Positions 10,971 through 26,300 are shown, numbered from the stretch's first letter. The stretch is 64,000 bases of DNA from Mesostigma viride (GCA_009746045.1 RPFO01000027.1:1676581-1740580), one strand, 5' to 3'. Made by a program: numbers and translations. Notes: generated by a model from the sequence alone, not told the origin.

Positions 10971-13900
10971 ATGAGGTCCTCACGCTTGTGCCGTGCCCTC
11001 GTGGGCGGATGCAGGACGATAATTGGCCGTGGCTTGCTGACTCAATGTGAGCGTCTTCCAACGGGTCTGTCCACGCCGTGGTCGTCCGCTCATCCAGCAG
11101 TCCTAGAATTTCGTGGCCATGCGACAGGGGCATCTCCCCATATTGATAGAAGAGGGCCATTTGCGGCACTGCCTACGATAAGCCACGCGCACCGCCGTAG
11201 CAACGGCTACATGGGTCTCTGCACCGCGGCTGATGATGGAGCCAAGCGCGAGGACGGCGTTGTTGGTGACGGGGCGACGGGTGACGCGGCGACGGGTGCC
11301 TGCGGAACAAGCTACTACAATTCTTCGGGCAGGCTGCTGTTCGAGGGTGGCAGTGGCATGGCGCATCTGCTGGGGGAGTACGAGTTCGCGAGGGAGGCGC
11401 TGCAGGACGCTGTGAACCGGCTGAAGTATCTGGTCCCAAAGATGGATCCCACGGGTAAGCAATCACATGTAATACTTACAATTGTTAATCAAGCTGATAA
11501 GCCCTTTCGAACCTGGGTCCCGAGAATGGGTTCGAAAAGGGCAAGCCATCCCAATTAATAGTGAGCCCTGCTGTTAATTGACTTATGTTTGTCACTTGCG
11601 ACTATCACTTGCGATTGTTATGAAAACGTCACGCTGCCAGGAATTTGTGAGCAGCTCATGTCAGTACAGTGCCCAAGCGGATCTAGTACTCGATGGGTAC
11701 TAGCGCAGTTCAACAGCCAATGGAGGTATCACCCAACTGACGTACCATTTCACTGCTGCCAGCCCAACGCTGTCATGCTGGGTTGCAGAAGTTTGTTTGG
11801 GTTGTTGTTGTTCTCCAGAAGCTGTTGTTGCTGTGTAGACTTCAACTTTGACTGCTTGCGTCTATACATTTGCCCACTCCCCCCCCATGTACTCACCTGT
11901 TAACTTCCACCTGTTTCGTCCCCTAATTAGCACCTGTTTAGTTTCCTAATCAACACCTGTTTGGTTATCTAGTCAACACGTGTTTGTTTCCCTAATTGGC
12001 CTCCGAGAACTCTTTTCATGTGGTCTTGTTTATACAGTATGCGGGCTTCGGTTATCATCCCATGAGGGTACTAAGGGTTATCATCACAATTAGGTTATCA
12101 CCACAATAAGGTCATCACCACAATAAGGTCATCACCACAATAAGGTTATCACCACAAGAAGGTTATGACCACAAGAAGGCTATCACCACAATAAGGTTAT
12201 CACCACAATAAGGTTATCATCACAATAAGGTTATCATCACAATAAGGTTATCATCACAATAAGGTCATCACCACAATAAGGTTATCACCACAATAAGGTT
12301 ATCACCACAATAAGGTTATCATTAGAACAAGGGTTATCGTTTTGATATTATTGGCTAATCATCACAATAAGGTTATCACCACAATAAGGTTATCATCACA
12401 ATAAGGTTATCATCACAATAAGGTTATCATCACAATAAGGTTATCATTAGAACAAGGGTTATCGTTTTGATATTATTGGCTAATCACCACAATTAAGGTT
12501 ATCACCTCAATAAGGGTTATCGTTTCGATATGAGCTCTCCACCCATCGTTGTCCACATGCTTAAACACAAAAACTATGAAATCACGCGATTGGGTGGAAT
12601 CTATATCACGGTCAATATGTTTGGCTGGTTGCCTCACAAGGCTTAAAATCCCATCGAATATAATAATACTGTACTTTATAATATCTATATTTTGTCATAA
12701 TAGTAGTGTTCATCCGCTACGCTTTTGCCATGCCAAAGCTTTATAGCACCCACAGTTGGGCCTGCACCATGCGGCAGAGAGAGTCCCCTGCGGCCTGCCC
12801 ATTTGAGGCAGCGAGAGAGGCTAGGGCACCCTCCCTCCTTCTCATTGTGTATAGGGGCTGAAGGTTCCTTTATCCGTACCCACGCTGCACTGTTACATGC
12901 TTTTATAGTAGTATCTAATTTATAGTAGTAGTATGTTGGTTGCGTTGCAGAGCTACACTTCTCATCCTGGCTAGCGTCCGTCTTTGTGTACACACTCGGC
13001 ATCTGTTACTCCTAAATCCTTGTAGAGGAGCCCGATAGCCAGGCTAGCCCCACTTGTTTGGGGCTAGTCCCCCTTCCTCGGGCACCCATCACCGTACCAT
13101 CCCTCCGCCACCTGTCACTCTGATGTGTTCGCCTTCATGCATCCCCTTCTCCCCCCTATTCTTCTTCTTCTACGTGGACATCCATCACGACACCATATTC
13201 GCGGCCACATCGGTCCCATCGTCTCGTCTATCTTTAAATTGTGAATCTGTTGTCAGGGCCTTAGTTGGGCAGCCATGCCGTTCCCCTCTATTTCTGGCGT
13301 CATATCTTATTTCGTTCAATCCATGTCATCCGACACCAAGACTATTTCTAACCGTGCTAGGGTCTGGTCCCTCTTAAGTCCCTTTCGGGCCTTTCTTGTC
13401 TGTTAGCCTTTCCGTGAGTGCACGTGTTTTAAATAGTTCATAAGTCCGACACCAGATCTAAATAATGAAGTCCGACACCATAGAACATGGTGCTATCCAC
13501 CCGGTCAATGGGCCCTCGGTCTCTCGCCACCTGTCTCCCTCCCGCGCAGCCGTGTACGCCAACAAGAGTGTCCGCATGGACCAAGTGAAAGTGCTCGGAT
13601 TTGACTACGACTACACGCTGGTACGCCGCTCAATTAGAGACTGTAGACGTTCGTGATGCCATTCGCGCTAAAGGCTTGCCCAGTGGCTTATTTGTTGGTG
13701 CCCTTCGCGCTAGAGGCTTGCCTGGTGGCTTCTTTGTTGGTGCCATTTGCGCTAAAGGCTTGCCTGGTGGTTTGTTTGTCGGTGCCATTCGCGCTAAAGG
13801 CTTACCTTAGGGCTTCTTTGTCGGTGCCATTCGCGCAAAAGGTTTGCCTGGTGGCTTCTTTGTTGGTGCCATTCGCGCTGAAGTCTTGCCTGAGGGCTTC

Positions 13901-16381
13901 TTTGTTGGTGCCATTCGCGCTAAAGTCTTGCCTGGTGGCTTCTTGGTTGGTGCCATTCGCACTAAAGGCTTGCCCGATGCTTTTGTCGGTGCCTTTCCGG
14001 TTCCCGCAGGCGCACTACACGCAGAGCCTTCACCAGCTGATTTACCGGCTGGGAGTGGACTACCTGGTGGGGCAGGTACACAAAAAGAAGCCCGCCTGGT
14101 ACACACTTAGGAGTGTTTAATGACTGCGAGGGGGTTCGTCTAAGCCATCAAAGCTTCACAACGGGATGCCATGGCGGGGCGTGGGGCAGGTTAGAAAACG
14201 TTGTTGTTGTTTTTTCTCTGCCCCTAGTAGCGGGGCAGGTAACGAGGCCTCCCTGTAACAACCAAGCTTATGGGGCTCACTGCTTTATTGCCAAGCTAAC
14301 TTGCCGGGCTTTACCCAGTTCATTATGATTAAAATGCATGGATTGTTCGGTGGGACCAGGTAAATACGAGTCTCCGTGTGCTAGCCCAGTGAAGGAGAGG
14401 ACTCCACCCAAGTTGCTTTGGGCATGGAATTCCCGCTTCAAGTAGTCCCGTGCTAGTCTTCCTGTTTAAGGCAGCAGTCGCTGTTTGAGGCAGGGGTGGG
14501 AGCTGGAGTCGCGTGCAATGCCACATGGGGCAGGGTCATTTTTACCCGATGCGCCTCTCTGGAATGCGCCACACACGAAGAATGTAGCGATGCCAAACCA
14601 GCACACCAGGCGGCCCCATCGCGGAAATCCCATCACCGCCAGGGTGTCAACATTGGTATTCAGTATTGATGTATTCTGCCAACTTTCCTCTTTAAAGCAT
14701 TCTTTCTTCGATTTGCACAAAGTATACCCACCGAGTTCTTGCCCTGGCTGCCTAGTCTTTGTTCCTTGTACCTGATGCAAACAGCCACGTTTTCCCATGT
14801 TTTTCTGGACTCTTGGTCTGGCCTTGACCTTTGGCCTTTACACGGGCAAGACTTGCCCCACCAGCTCAGATCAAATACCCTGACGCTCCCGTCCCATGTG
14901 GGTACTTTGTCGTCAGAACCCATGTGGGAACTTTGTCGTCAGAACCCATGTGGGAACTTTGTCGTCAGAACCCATGTGGGTACTTTGCCTGGATGGATGA
15001 GCTTGTGACATGGATGAGCTTGTGACATGGATGAGCTTGTGACATGGATGAGCTGGTGACATGGATGAGCTGGTGACATGGATGAGCTGGTGACATGGAT
15101 GACAGTCAAGAGGTTTTCATTTCATGTGCTCGCAGCATTTGTTCCGTCCTTTCCATGAATAGGCGGGTTGTCGAACCAATGAATGGCCGCCCAGTGGATT
15201 GATGACCTTGCGACCGTCCGAGTTTTTCATTTCATGTGCTCGCAGCGTTGTTTGCTCCATTCGCATGATGCAGAAAAAATACCCGCGGGAGTGCCTGCAG
15301 TTTGAGTACGACCCCACGTTCCCCATTCGAGGCCTTCACTACGACTGCCTGAAGGTCAGCTACCGCACTATAGTGACCACACACACGTCCGAGGCCTGCA
15401 CTGCGACTGCCTGAAGGTCAGCTACCGCACTATAGTGACCACACACACATCCGAGGCCTGCACTGCGACTGCCTGAAGGTCAGCTACCGCACTATAGTGA
15501 CCATACACACATCCAAGGACTTCACTACGACTACCTGACGGTCAGCGACTACACTGTAGTGACCACACTCACGTCTGAACGCCTTCACTACAACCGCTGC
15601 TGCGTGCAGTTACTCGCAATCTGCACTTGGGATGGGAGATGCTTTTTCCTAGCTTTGTCCTCCCAGCTCTCGACAATAGATACCTGGGGGTTACCTCTAG
15701 GGGTTTCCTATAGGTCACACTCTAGTCATAGTCGTAGTCGTAGCCGTAGCCGTACTCGTACTCGTAGCCGTAGCCGTAGCCGTAGCCGTAGCCGTAGCCG
15801 TAGCCGTAGCCGTAGCCGTAGCCGTAGCCGTAGCCGTAGCCGTAGCCGTAGCCGTAGCCGTAGCCGTAGCCCAGTCGCAGTCGCAGTCGCAGTCGTGGTC
15901 GTAGCCGTAGCCGTAGCCGTAGCCGTAGCCGTAGCCGTAGCCGTAGCCGTAGTCGCAGTCGCAGTCGCAGTCGCAGTCGCAGTTGCAGTCGCAGTCGCAG
16001 TCGTGGTCGTAGTCGTGGTCGCAGTCGCAGTCGCAGTCGCAGTCGCAGTCGCAGTCGCAGTCGCAGTCGCAGTCGCAGTCGCAGTCGCAGTCGCAGTCGC
16101 AGTCGCAGTCGCAGTCGCAGTCGCAGTCGCAGTCGCAGTCGCAGTCGCAGTCGTAGTCGTGGTCGTGGTCGTAGTCGTGGTCGTAGTCTTCGTCACATTT
16201 TGTGAGTTATGATTCTGTCCTCATGTTTGCATGCACCCGTTGTGAGATGAAGTCTTGGGCACATGGGGCGGTTGCTCTGCGGAGTGAGGCGGCGTATCTG
16301 CCTGCCCCCCCTGTGTCCTTTGTCTCTTATACCTCTCTCTCTGTGTATGTCTCTCTCTGTCTCTCTTTCTGTCTCTCTGTT

Positions 16382-16473
<92 letters not shown>

Positions 16474-19400
16474 ATGGCCTCAATTTCCCTGTTGGGAAGG
16501 GACCACGAGTGAGCTGGGCTGGGCTGGGCTGGGCTGGGCTGGGCTGGGCTGGGCTGGGCTGGGCTGGGCTGGGCTGGGCTGGGCTGGGCTGGGCTGGGCT
16601 GGGCTGGGCTGGGCTGGGCTGAATGGGCTTGGCTTTTGCAGGGATTTCTGATGAAGCTCGATTTCTACTACACGATCGAGACAAACTCTGCGTTCTGCGG
16701 TCGGCGCAAGGTGAGGGAGCAGGCAGAAGCCCATTCCCCCCGTTCCGTTACAGTTTTCTGGGACAATGCTCATAGTAGTAGTAGTACTCATAATATACTA
16801 CTAGTAATAATATACTTGTTTATAGTACACTTGTCATACCTTGCGTTTTGTGGTTGGAGCAAAGTAAGCCCACCCATTGAGCGATAGCGGATTGATAGTA
16901 GTATGCGGAAAGTGAAGGAGGTGAAGGAGGGGGTGGAAGAGGTGAAGGATGTTTTTGGCATCATGCATTGCCTCAAACCTGTTTGCTCTATCATGCTATC
17001 CTTGATGTTCACTAGTTCTTATGTTATCTGTTTGTTCCATCATGTTGTCCATGCTGTTCACTAACTGCTATCACATTATCTGTTTTCTCAACCATTTTAT
17101 CCTTGCTGTTCACGAATTGTTACCGTGTCATCTGTTTTCTCTACCATTTTATCCATGCTGTTCACTAGAGGTGTTCCAGATCCCCAAGCCGGAGCTGGAG
17201 GAGGCGTACGGGGGCCTGATTGTTATCATGTCATTTGATTGTTCTATCATGTCATTAATGCTGTTCACTACTTGTGTTCCAGATCCCCAAGCCGGAGCTG
17301 GAGGAGGCGTACGGGGGCCTCGACATCCGGCCGCAGTACATGCAGGACAACATGGTCGCGCTGCTGGACCTCTTCTCCCTCGCGGAGGTAGGATGGGTGT
17401 TGCCTGTTACATTCATTCAAGGGTAGTGAGAGCTGGTGTTGGGTAGTGGACAACAAGGTGGTGCTGCTGGACCTCTTCTCCCTTGCGGAGGTGGGATGGG
17501 TGTTGCCTGTTACATTCATTCAAGGGTAGAGCGAGCTGGTGTTGGGTAGCGGACAACAAGGTGGTGCTGCTGGACCTCTTCTCCCTCGCGGAGGTGGGAT
17601 GGGTGTTGCCTGTTCCATTCATTCAAGGGTAGTGAGAGCTGGTGTTGGGTAGCGGACAACATGGTGGTGCTGCTGGACCTCTTCTCCCTCGCGGAGGTGG
17701 GATGGGTGTTGCCTGTTCCATTCATTCAAGGGTAGTGAGAGCTGGTGTTGGGTAGCGGACAACATGGTGGTGCTGCTGGACCTCTTCTCCGTCGCGGAGG
17801 TGGGATGGGTGTTGCCTGTTCCATTCATTCAAGGGTAGTGAGAGCTGGTGTTGGGTAGCGGAGTGGAGGGGCAGGACATCATGTTGGAGGGGCAGGGACA
17901 TGGTGGCGCTGCTGGATACTATGAAGGAAGCAAGAGTTTCAAGGAGCTCAAGAAAGAGTTTCAACAAACTTATGCCGATGTATGTCACATATGGTGACGT
18001 GCCAGCGGGGCATCGTAAGCATCTATTTTGGGAAATACGCCTGCTGGAACAGCCAGCAATGAATTTCACTGTTCCTGGGGCTTTCACGGAACCGCAAGCC
18101 ATCCACTTCAAGGTTCCGGTGGTCTACTGTAGGGGTTTCCTTGCCCAGCGGTCGTCCCCTGCCCTGGAACCCAGCTTATTTACAAGCCAACCATTCTCAT
18201 GGTCCCATGTAGGGCTTGCAAAGCGGCAGTCCCCTGCCTTTGAACCCAAATTTATCAACTCCTAAGTCTTTACTCACCTTGAGGTTCCTGCCGCTGCTCT
18301 TTCACAATCGATCAACCATGGAGGGCTAGATAAAGGGCATGATCGCAAATGTCAACCTATCGGTGACGGCGGCTCATTTGTGGCTTTGGATCGTTACCAC
18401 CAACGGTTGCCCCTTGAACATGCAGGCGTGCCTGATCAGCGACGTCGTCGAGTATTTCAACCAGAAACGCATCAGCTTCCACCCAGGGTGCGTCCGGTGG
18501 TGTAGGCCCTGGTAATATGGTTATAGTGAACGTTGCACAATATCTTTGCGGATCCTGCGAGCATTGCTTCCTGGCTTTCCTTGCCTTGTTCCTACCACTG
18601 GTCAAACAAGCACTTGGCAGCGTCTCGGGCAGCATAGCGGGCAGCATCTCGAGGAGCATCTCGGGCAGCATCTCGGGCAGCATAGCGGACAGCATCTCGG
18701 GCAGCATAGCGGGCAGGCTCTCATATTGAAGTGAGCCATGTTTGATGCTAGTCCCAAGGCTCAGAAAGGCAATAGCTCCTCAGGTGGTTGAGCCCTATTA
18801 GATTGTTCCGATGTACATTGATGAATAAGGCAAATGCTATGTGATATGCTTCTGAATCCTGTTCTACGAGGTGTATCACACAGCATTTGCCTTATTCATC
18901 CTAATGCCTAATTCATCTTAATGCCTTATTCATCCTAATGCCTTATTCATCCCGATGCCTTATTCATCCTAATGCCTTATTCATCCTAATGCCTTATTCA
19001 TCCCAATGCCTTATTCATCCTAATGCCTTATTCATCCTAATGCCTTATTCATCCTAATGCCTTATTCATCCTAATGCCTTATTCACGCTGTAAAACTTCA
19101 CACCTAATAGTAATTATGGACCTGTAATTCACCAGTAATTCACTGGACCGTTCACTTCATATCCTGGCTAGAAGAATCATACATAATGCATGAGCGTTGT
19201 GACAAGAATTAGACCTTGCCATGCCGATGTCTGTAATGGCTGTACGGCCTGTCAGGAAATGCGAACGCTCACCTGCGTCCGCTTTGGCCCTAGCCATTCT
19301 CTTGTCTGGAAGAACTGGCCGCTAATTTGTTCAAGGAGGTCCTCGCACCGTCTATTTTGTTACTTTAGTCGGTTGAACAACGGCGAGAAATCGCCTGGCC

Positions 19401-22400
19401 TCGCTGCCTCTTTTTAGTGGATTATGCCATAAACGAGGGTGTTCGACCCACGATAGATGCGGATGTTATATTGTCCACGCTGGATCATGTAATGAACGAG
19501 GATGTTTTATTAAATAGGATCATGTAATGAACGAGGATGGTTTATTATATAGGATCATATAATGAACGAGGATGGTTTATTATATAAGGATGTTTTATTA
19601 GTAGTATATTTATAGTAGTATATATTATATAAAGGCCGGGATACCCAGGGCCTGCGACACATCGCAAATGTTTTATGACACAGAAAATGATGATTGCAAC
19701 ACCCACTTCCTTTGGCTCACTCATGGCCGACATGGCCCCTTGCTGGGCTCGCTCGTACCCCCTGGCTACCAGGCTCGTGTATGGGGATGTGCATGATTCT
19801 TTTTGCCCACTTTTTCTGCACCCTATTAACTTGTTCTGTTGTTATAGTATCATTAGTAATCTTATTATTAGTAACATTACAATTATACTACTAATTAATA
19901 TTGTAGTGTCATATGCCAGTAGTAGTATGCCACCTTACGTAGTGACACTACCTCAAACATGTCTGTTAACCCCACAACCACAAACGGATAGCCCCATTTA
20001 TGAAAGCGTGTGGGGCTCTTATGGCCCCATCTTCCATGCCTCATAAAAATGACATCTCTACCGTGTTGTTCATTGCCTTGCTGCTACTCACGTCTCGTAT
20101 TTAAAATTTTCCACAGTCACAAACCAACAGCTCTGTTTCCAAAAGCTCGTTTCGCGTATTCGTCATATTGTTGTCGAAACTGTAACCAACCTCGAACGTG
20201 CCTGGTTACCCCAACAACTACGACCCATGCCATACGACCCATGACCCTTATACCCTGCCTTAAATACGCCGTTTCTGGTCCTTGTTCAAGTCAACTATGA
20301 AGTATGAACAAACAGTTCCGTTTACGAAGACGTGCGGGACTCCATTCGGCAGGTCCTCATGTCTATCATGCTAATGGCCTTGCTGCCTCATGCGCCTGTA
20401 ATGCCCACAACTACAAACGAACAGCTCTGTCTATGAGGATGTTCGGGACTCCATCCGGCAGGTCCACATCAGCGGCGCGCTGCACCGAGCCGTGCTTCGC
20501 AACCCAGAGATCTACCTGAGCGATGCGGTGAGGCGTGCGTGGGATTCAAAAATAGACAACTACCACACGAACAGTGAGGCGCGCTATTTATAGATAAACG
20601 CATTCTAATAAAGCCGCTATTAAACTACGACGACGACGACGACTACAAATAGTAAAGCTGTGATCTGGTATGAGCGACGTGGTGAGGCATGGGCGCTATC
20701 TATGGCTGGAGACAACGAGTGCCAGTAGTTCTCAGCTTCATTAGCTGTGGACATGGCTGCAACCACTGAGCCATTAAAAGCTTGCCTCTGCATGCTGAAT
20801 TGCTCGGTGTCAGACTTGGGCTCTGTTATGCTTGGAGCCCGATGCTTCAGGCATGGCTGCAGTCGTCGCGCAGTCGAACATTGCACCAGCGCAAGTATCT
20901 CCTGCACCTGCATACCTCCTTGGTGCGTGACGCTATGCATTTGTGAACTTACCCTATGGTCCTTATGCCTGCAGCCGAAGCTGCAGGCCTGGCGGCAAGT
21001 TCAGAGCATCTGATACATCTTTTGCAACTACGCCCCTCCTTGGTACACTATACAATATTCTTACAGTATTCTTATAATATTCTCACAAATCCACAACGTG
21101 GCCCTTACGCGATGCGTGCAGCCGAAACTGCGCGCATGGCTCCAGTCGCTTCGGGACGCGAACAAGAAAATGTTCATCATCACCAACTCCCCGTACTCCT
21201 TTGTCGACGGCGGCATGCGCTACATCTTCAGGGTACGTTCCTAGGAGGCATGTGAATAGGTGGTAGGTTCATCATTGCAAACTGCCCTACTCCTTTGTCA
21301 ATGGCGGCATGCATTACATATCCCGGGTGCTTTGCTATGCTGTTGGCTGATCCTCAGGATGACGGCCAGAACGGCGCCTCATGGGGCAGCTTCTTTGACG
21401 TCGTCGTCACCTCCGCAAACAAGCCCAGTTTTTACACCGGCCACCGGCACTTCAGGCACGTGGTGCTGGGTGGTCGGGCTCGACTAGCCCTTGATTAACT
21501 AATTTTAATGATGTAGTTGATTAATTAATTAATTAATTAATTAATAACACGACTAGCGCTTGCACCAGTTGCGAGCGCCTACACTAGGAAGCCTTTGTTG
21601 CAGTCGTAGCAGCCTGTTCTACGGCCCCACAGTACGTAGCTGCCTCATAAGATGTGGCCTCTGCTATATGGGGTTGCCCAACGATGTTATGGGACATAGC
21701 TACTCTCTCTTTTGTGAGACTTTGCTTCTGTGGCAGAACGTTGCTGCCGTCTCCCCCAAGGCACGGCTGAGGGCACATAAGACCGTGCAACAGTCTGCGG
21801 CCACATAAGACGTTGCAACAGTCATATACGGCGCTGCTGTGGTATTTTGCAGACGTTGCCATGGTGCTAATGTGTTGTTGAAGGCATCGCTATTGTCTTT
21901 GGGATGCTGCTCTGGTCTTGGTCTTTGTTTACTCCCTTGGGCTCTTTTGCCTCAGGCTCTTAGGGTGAAAGCCATTGTGACTTCTTGTATTCAGGTGGGA
22001 TTGAAGCCCCAAGAGCTCATATTGAACCGCTGATTACTATCAAATAAATAGGTTGAACTATTTCATCTGATCTGATTGATATTTACTGGCCCTTTGTAGA
22101 AGCTAGCTGGGTTGCAGTGATTCGCATGGAAAAATCGTGAATGAAAATCGTGGGACCCTACCATGTCTTTACTCTTCACTTCATCTTATCGTCTCAGTTA
22201 ATGCGACTTCCGGCATGGAAGTATGCTGTAATATAGGACCATAGGGGTGGCTATAGTATGTCACTACAGATAGTACTACTGACAGCCGAATCTTTGGAGT
22301 ATAGTCTGTTAAAGGGACAAAGATGTGCTGACTAACATGGTTAGCCCTGACAGTATCGTATTTGATGTGCAGATCCAATTTCCCCTTAAATCCTGTTTGT

Positions 22401-23362
22401 GTCTTTTGCTCTGGTACCGAGTTTTCCTCAAACGCTGAAGGTTTAGGGTTAAGGGTTTAGAAAGTTGGTGAGCGGAGCCCATTGCACCCCTTTATCTATG
22501 TGCCGTCGTCCTGTCTGTCCCTCTCATCCGTTTAGGGATGTATGCGTGACAATTCGAGCTGGTGAGCCAGATAGGGATAGCGTCCTTTTAGGGACGTGTG
22601 TATAACAATTCGAGCTGGTGTGCCAGATAGGGATAGCGTCCTTTTAGGGACGTGTGTATAACAATTTGAGCTGGTGTGCCAGATAGGGATAGCGTCCTTT
22701 TAGGGACGTGTGTATAACAATTCGAGCTGGTGTGCCAGATAGGGATAGCGTCCTTTTAGGGACGTGTGTATAACAATTCGAGCTGGTGTGCCAGATAGGG
22801 ATAGCGTCCTTTTAGGGACGTGTGTATAACAATTCGAGCTGGTGTGCCAGATAGGGATAGCGTCCTTTTAGGGACATGTGTATAACAATTCGAGCTGGTG
22901 TGCCAGATAGGGATAGCGTCCTTTTAGGGACGTGTGTACACCAATTCGAGCTGGTGTGCCAGATAGGGATAGCGTCCTTTACCGTGCGAGCGAACACATG
23001 AGCCTAGCCACATAGCATCCTAATGATAACGATCGCTGCTGTCGTGCTATCGTTTTCTCTGCGCCTCCCACTCTCATTCTGCCCCTTTCATACACTTTTT
23101 CTTCTAGTTCTCGTTGTGTGTTGTTGCTGTCAGCTTGGCGCGTAATCACCCCTTGGTGTGTCGTTGCACACCACATCATCCTGCTGCTGCGCCTGGTGCG
23201 ACATTCTGTCATACCCTCCTCCTCCTCCTCCTCCTCCTCCTCCTCCTCCTCCTCCTCCTCCTCCTCCTCCTCCTCCTCCTCCTCCTCCTCCTCCTCCTCC
23301 TCCTCCTCCTCCTCCTCCTCCTCCTCCTCCTCCTCCTCCTCCTCCTCCTCCTCCTCCTCCTC

Positions 23363-23394
<32 letters not shown>

Positions 23395-26300
23395 ACTGCG
23401 CCTGGTGCATTATTCTGTCGTCCCATCCTGCCGCACTGTCTTAACATGTTTATGTGTCTAAGTGTGATCATTTTTGTGATCATTACAAATCTCTTGTACG
23501 CCACGTGGCAGGCGGTTGAAGTCTGACGCGGAGACCCTGGACTGGGAGACGGTGCGAGAGTTCCGCCAGGACTCTTTCTACGTCAACGGCTGCCTAAGCG
23601 AGTTCCTCCAATTGACCAAGTGGAACGGGCGGCAGGTGAGTGCAGGCAGCAGCGCCGTGAATATCAAGGGGGGGGGTTTGATATGCTGTGGCGACTTGCT
23701 GGACATGGCGAACAAGGCAATTACCGAGCAAAAGCTGGCAATTTTTACCTAGCAGGCTGACCAAGCTCTTTAAGTTTGTAGAAAGGCTTCCCTATTTTAC
23801 TGTCATGTAAGCTGAAAGCCTCTCACCCTTTAAGAGCCAATAAATTCTAAGACAGGGGGTGGCGGATGGCGGATCATTAATCCTCAAGTCGTGTGACCTG
23901 TCTACCTAACCCTAGCTGTATTTGTGTCCTACTATAGCGCGGCACATAGCCAGAAAATTTGTGCTTGGGCAATTTGGCCGTCCTGCAAAATAATGGGCCT
24001 CGCGTCCTTGTGTCGGTACTGGGGTGTCGTTGGACCAATCGGTAAGAAACGGGTCTCGCATTCTTAGTGATCATGAAAGTAACATTACTATTACTGTTAC
24101 TGTATCATCACTGTATCTGTTAGTGTATCAATTGAAATAGTTTGGTACCGTGCATACTGGATTCGAGCACAGGACCTCTTGCATGCTTTCGCGGCTATAG
24201 GGGTCTCCTCATCCAAAGACATCCCAAGCTATAGCATATAAGACATATATATAAGACATCCCAACTGCGAAAAAGCTCTTTACCGGAGAGCGGTCAAGTG
24301 TGTCCGAAATTCTCCAATATCAACCAGTGGATCGAATCTAACTGCTAGCCCCACGGGGGCGGATGTGAGTAGGAGTACTACTCACTTGGTCGCGCCGGCG
24401 AAAGCCGGCCAAAGGTGACTCCTGGTTGACCACGGCTGCACTCTGGACCTCCGCAAGCCAGCACCTCAGCCTCCACAAGCCAGTAGTTAGCGCCGTACAT
24501 CTATCAAATCTATCAGGATACTACTAGTACTACATCTATCAGGTTTAATACTGGGTAGTATTAAATTTATCAGTTAACTACTAGTAATAGATATACCGGT
24601 ATACTAGTTAGTAGTATTAACCCAAGCTATCGTATATACATATCTACGGTATATGTGTGTATATGTGTATAGTAGTAGGTATTTATACAGTCTCGCGCCT
24701 GAACTTGTGACCCTGCCTCTGCGCCCTCTTGTGTTCTGACGGCTGACATCCCCATGGATGAAAGGTGACTACTCACAAGTCTGTGCCCCTTGACTCTCCA
24801 AGCGGAGACGCGTGAATGGATGAATGGATGAATGAATGGGTAAATGAGTCCTAATGGCACACGTCTCTTGTACGTTGACAGCTGACATCCCCACCGCACA
24901 CACGTCACCTCGCCAGGTCATTTACCTGGGGGACCACCTGTACACGGACCTCAAGGGGCCCGCATACGCCGGGTGGCAGACGGTGGGCATCATCCGCGAG
25001 CTAGAGGTGAGGCTACGTGACCATTCTTCGTGTGGCAGTACCACCAGCCCTCGTTTATCAGCGCGTATCACTGGCTAGGCGGAGTTATGTTCCTAATTAA
25101 TTAATCAATCAATTAATCACTGGCTAGGCTGTTCGTTGCAGGCGAAGGGCATCATCCGCGAATCAGAGGTGACGATAATAATAATGGATCAATAATGATT
25201 TATCATCCGGTAATGAGTGTCATCATTGCTGTTTTCTTTGTTTCTATTGACCTGTGAAGGGTGGTGGTCTATGGGCAACATTCAGGAGATGGAGGTGAGC
25301 CTACCTATTTGTTATTCATGTGCACTTAGCCCTCATCTTACCAGTTCCCATCACCAGCTAGGCCATCACTTCAGATTGTGGGCATCATTGGTTCGTCACC
25401 CAGGAGCTGGGGATGAGTGCTGCTGCTTGATTTCTGGGTACTGTGACCTCGCCGCGACCCTCTACACTCATGGCTACAGACCCTTGCATTGACCGATTTA
25501 CAAGTTGCATCAACAGCTTATGCACCCGTAGTGACTTTGCACTTATGGTGAGGACAACGATGACCATAATAACCGTAGCAAAAATTGTGAGGGAGATGTG
25601 TGATGGGGTGTCCCTTGCAACGTGCTGGACTCACACGCACATGACGGGGCCGACCTGTTGACCCAAACTGAGGGGCTCTATCTCCCAGAAGGGAAAGCGT
25701 CAGCTGCCAAACCATGCGACACCTGCTGGTAACCCGTTGTGTGTACGTTTTACCCACCACTTGGCACTTTTTTGTTTGTACGTTTTACCCACCACTTGGC
25801 ACTCCTTTGCGTGCACGTTTTACCCACCACTTGGCACTCCTTTGTTTAGTAAGGCCAAGGCGACATGCGTGAGGCCGATGCAGTATGGTTGTGTTGTGTT
25901 GGTGGTGCTGTGCAACTTAGAACAATTGACGAGTTGCCTTATTGTAGCACATTGTATGGTGACTCTACTATTACTACTAAACTATTACTACTCTGCTGTT
26001 AGTAGCAGTAATAGTAGCAACATATTGTATGGTACTAATGGTAACATATTGGGTGGTGACTGTGGTATTACTGTTGATAGTAATAAATCGGTACTAATAG
26101 TCAGATATTGGGTGGTGACTGTACAATTACGTGCTTGGGCAGGCTTTCATGTGTTGGGGATGTCGCGCATCCTAGGAAGATGACCTATTTGCCCAGTAAA
26201 ATTGCCTGTGTATTGTGCACGTGTGCGCTGGTGATGTGAAGCCGCATGACACTGCGACCCCGTACATGCCCCCCCCTCCCTTCTACCTTACCATGCATTC

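Noticed and set aside
12080-12520. Regular 17 bp repeats suggestive of a CRISPR array
   Set aside because: Units are directly adjacent without unique spacers and lie in a eukaryotic intron; it is a minisatellite.
15559-16212. 217-codon Arg-Ser/Val-Ala repeat frame
   Set aside because: Produced by the hexanucleotide array; located inside an intron and open on both strands.
23114-23526. Long open frames with poly-Leu, poly-Ser, poly-Gly or poly-Pro
   Set aside because: They are translations of the TCC/TGC microsatellite in an NT5DC intron, open in several frames on both strands.
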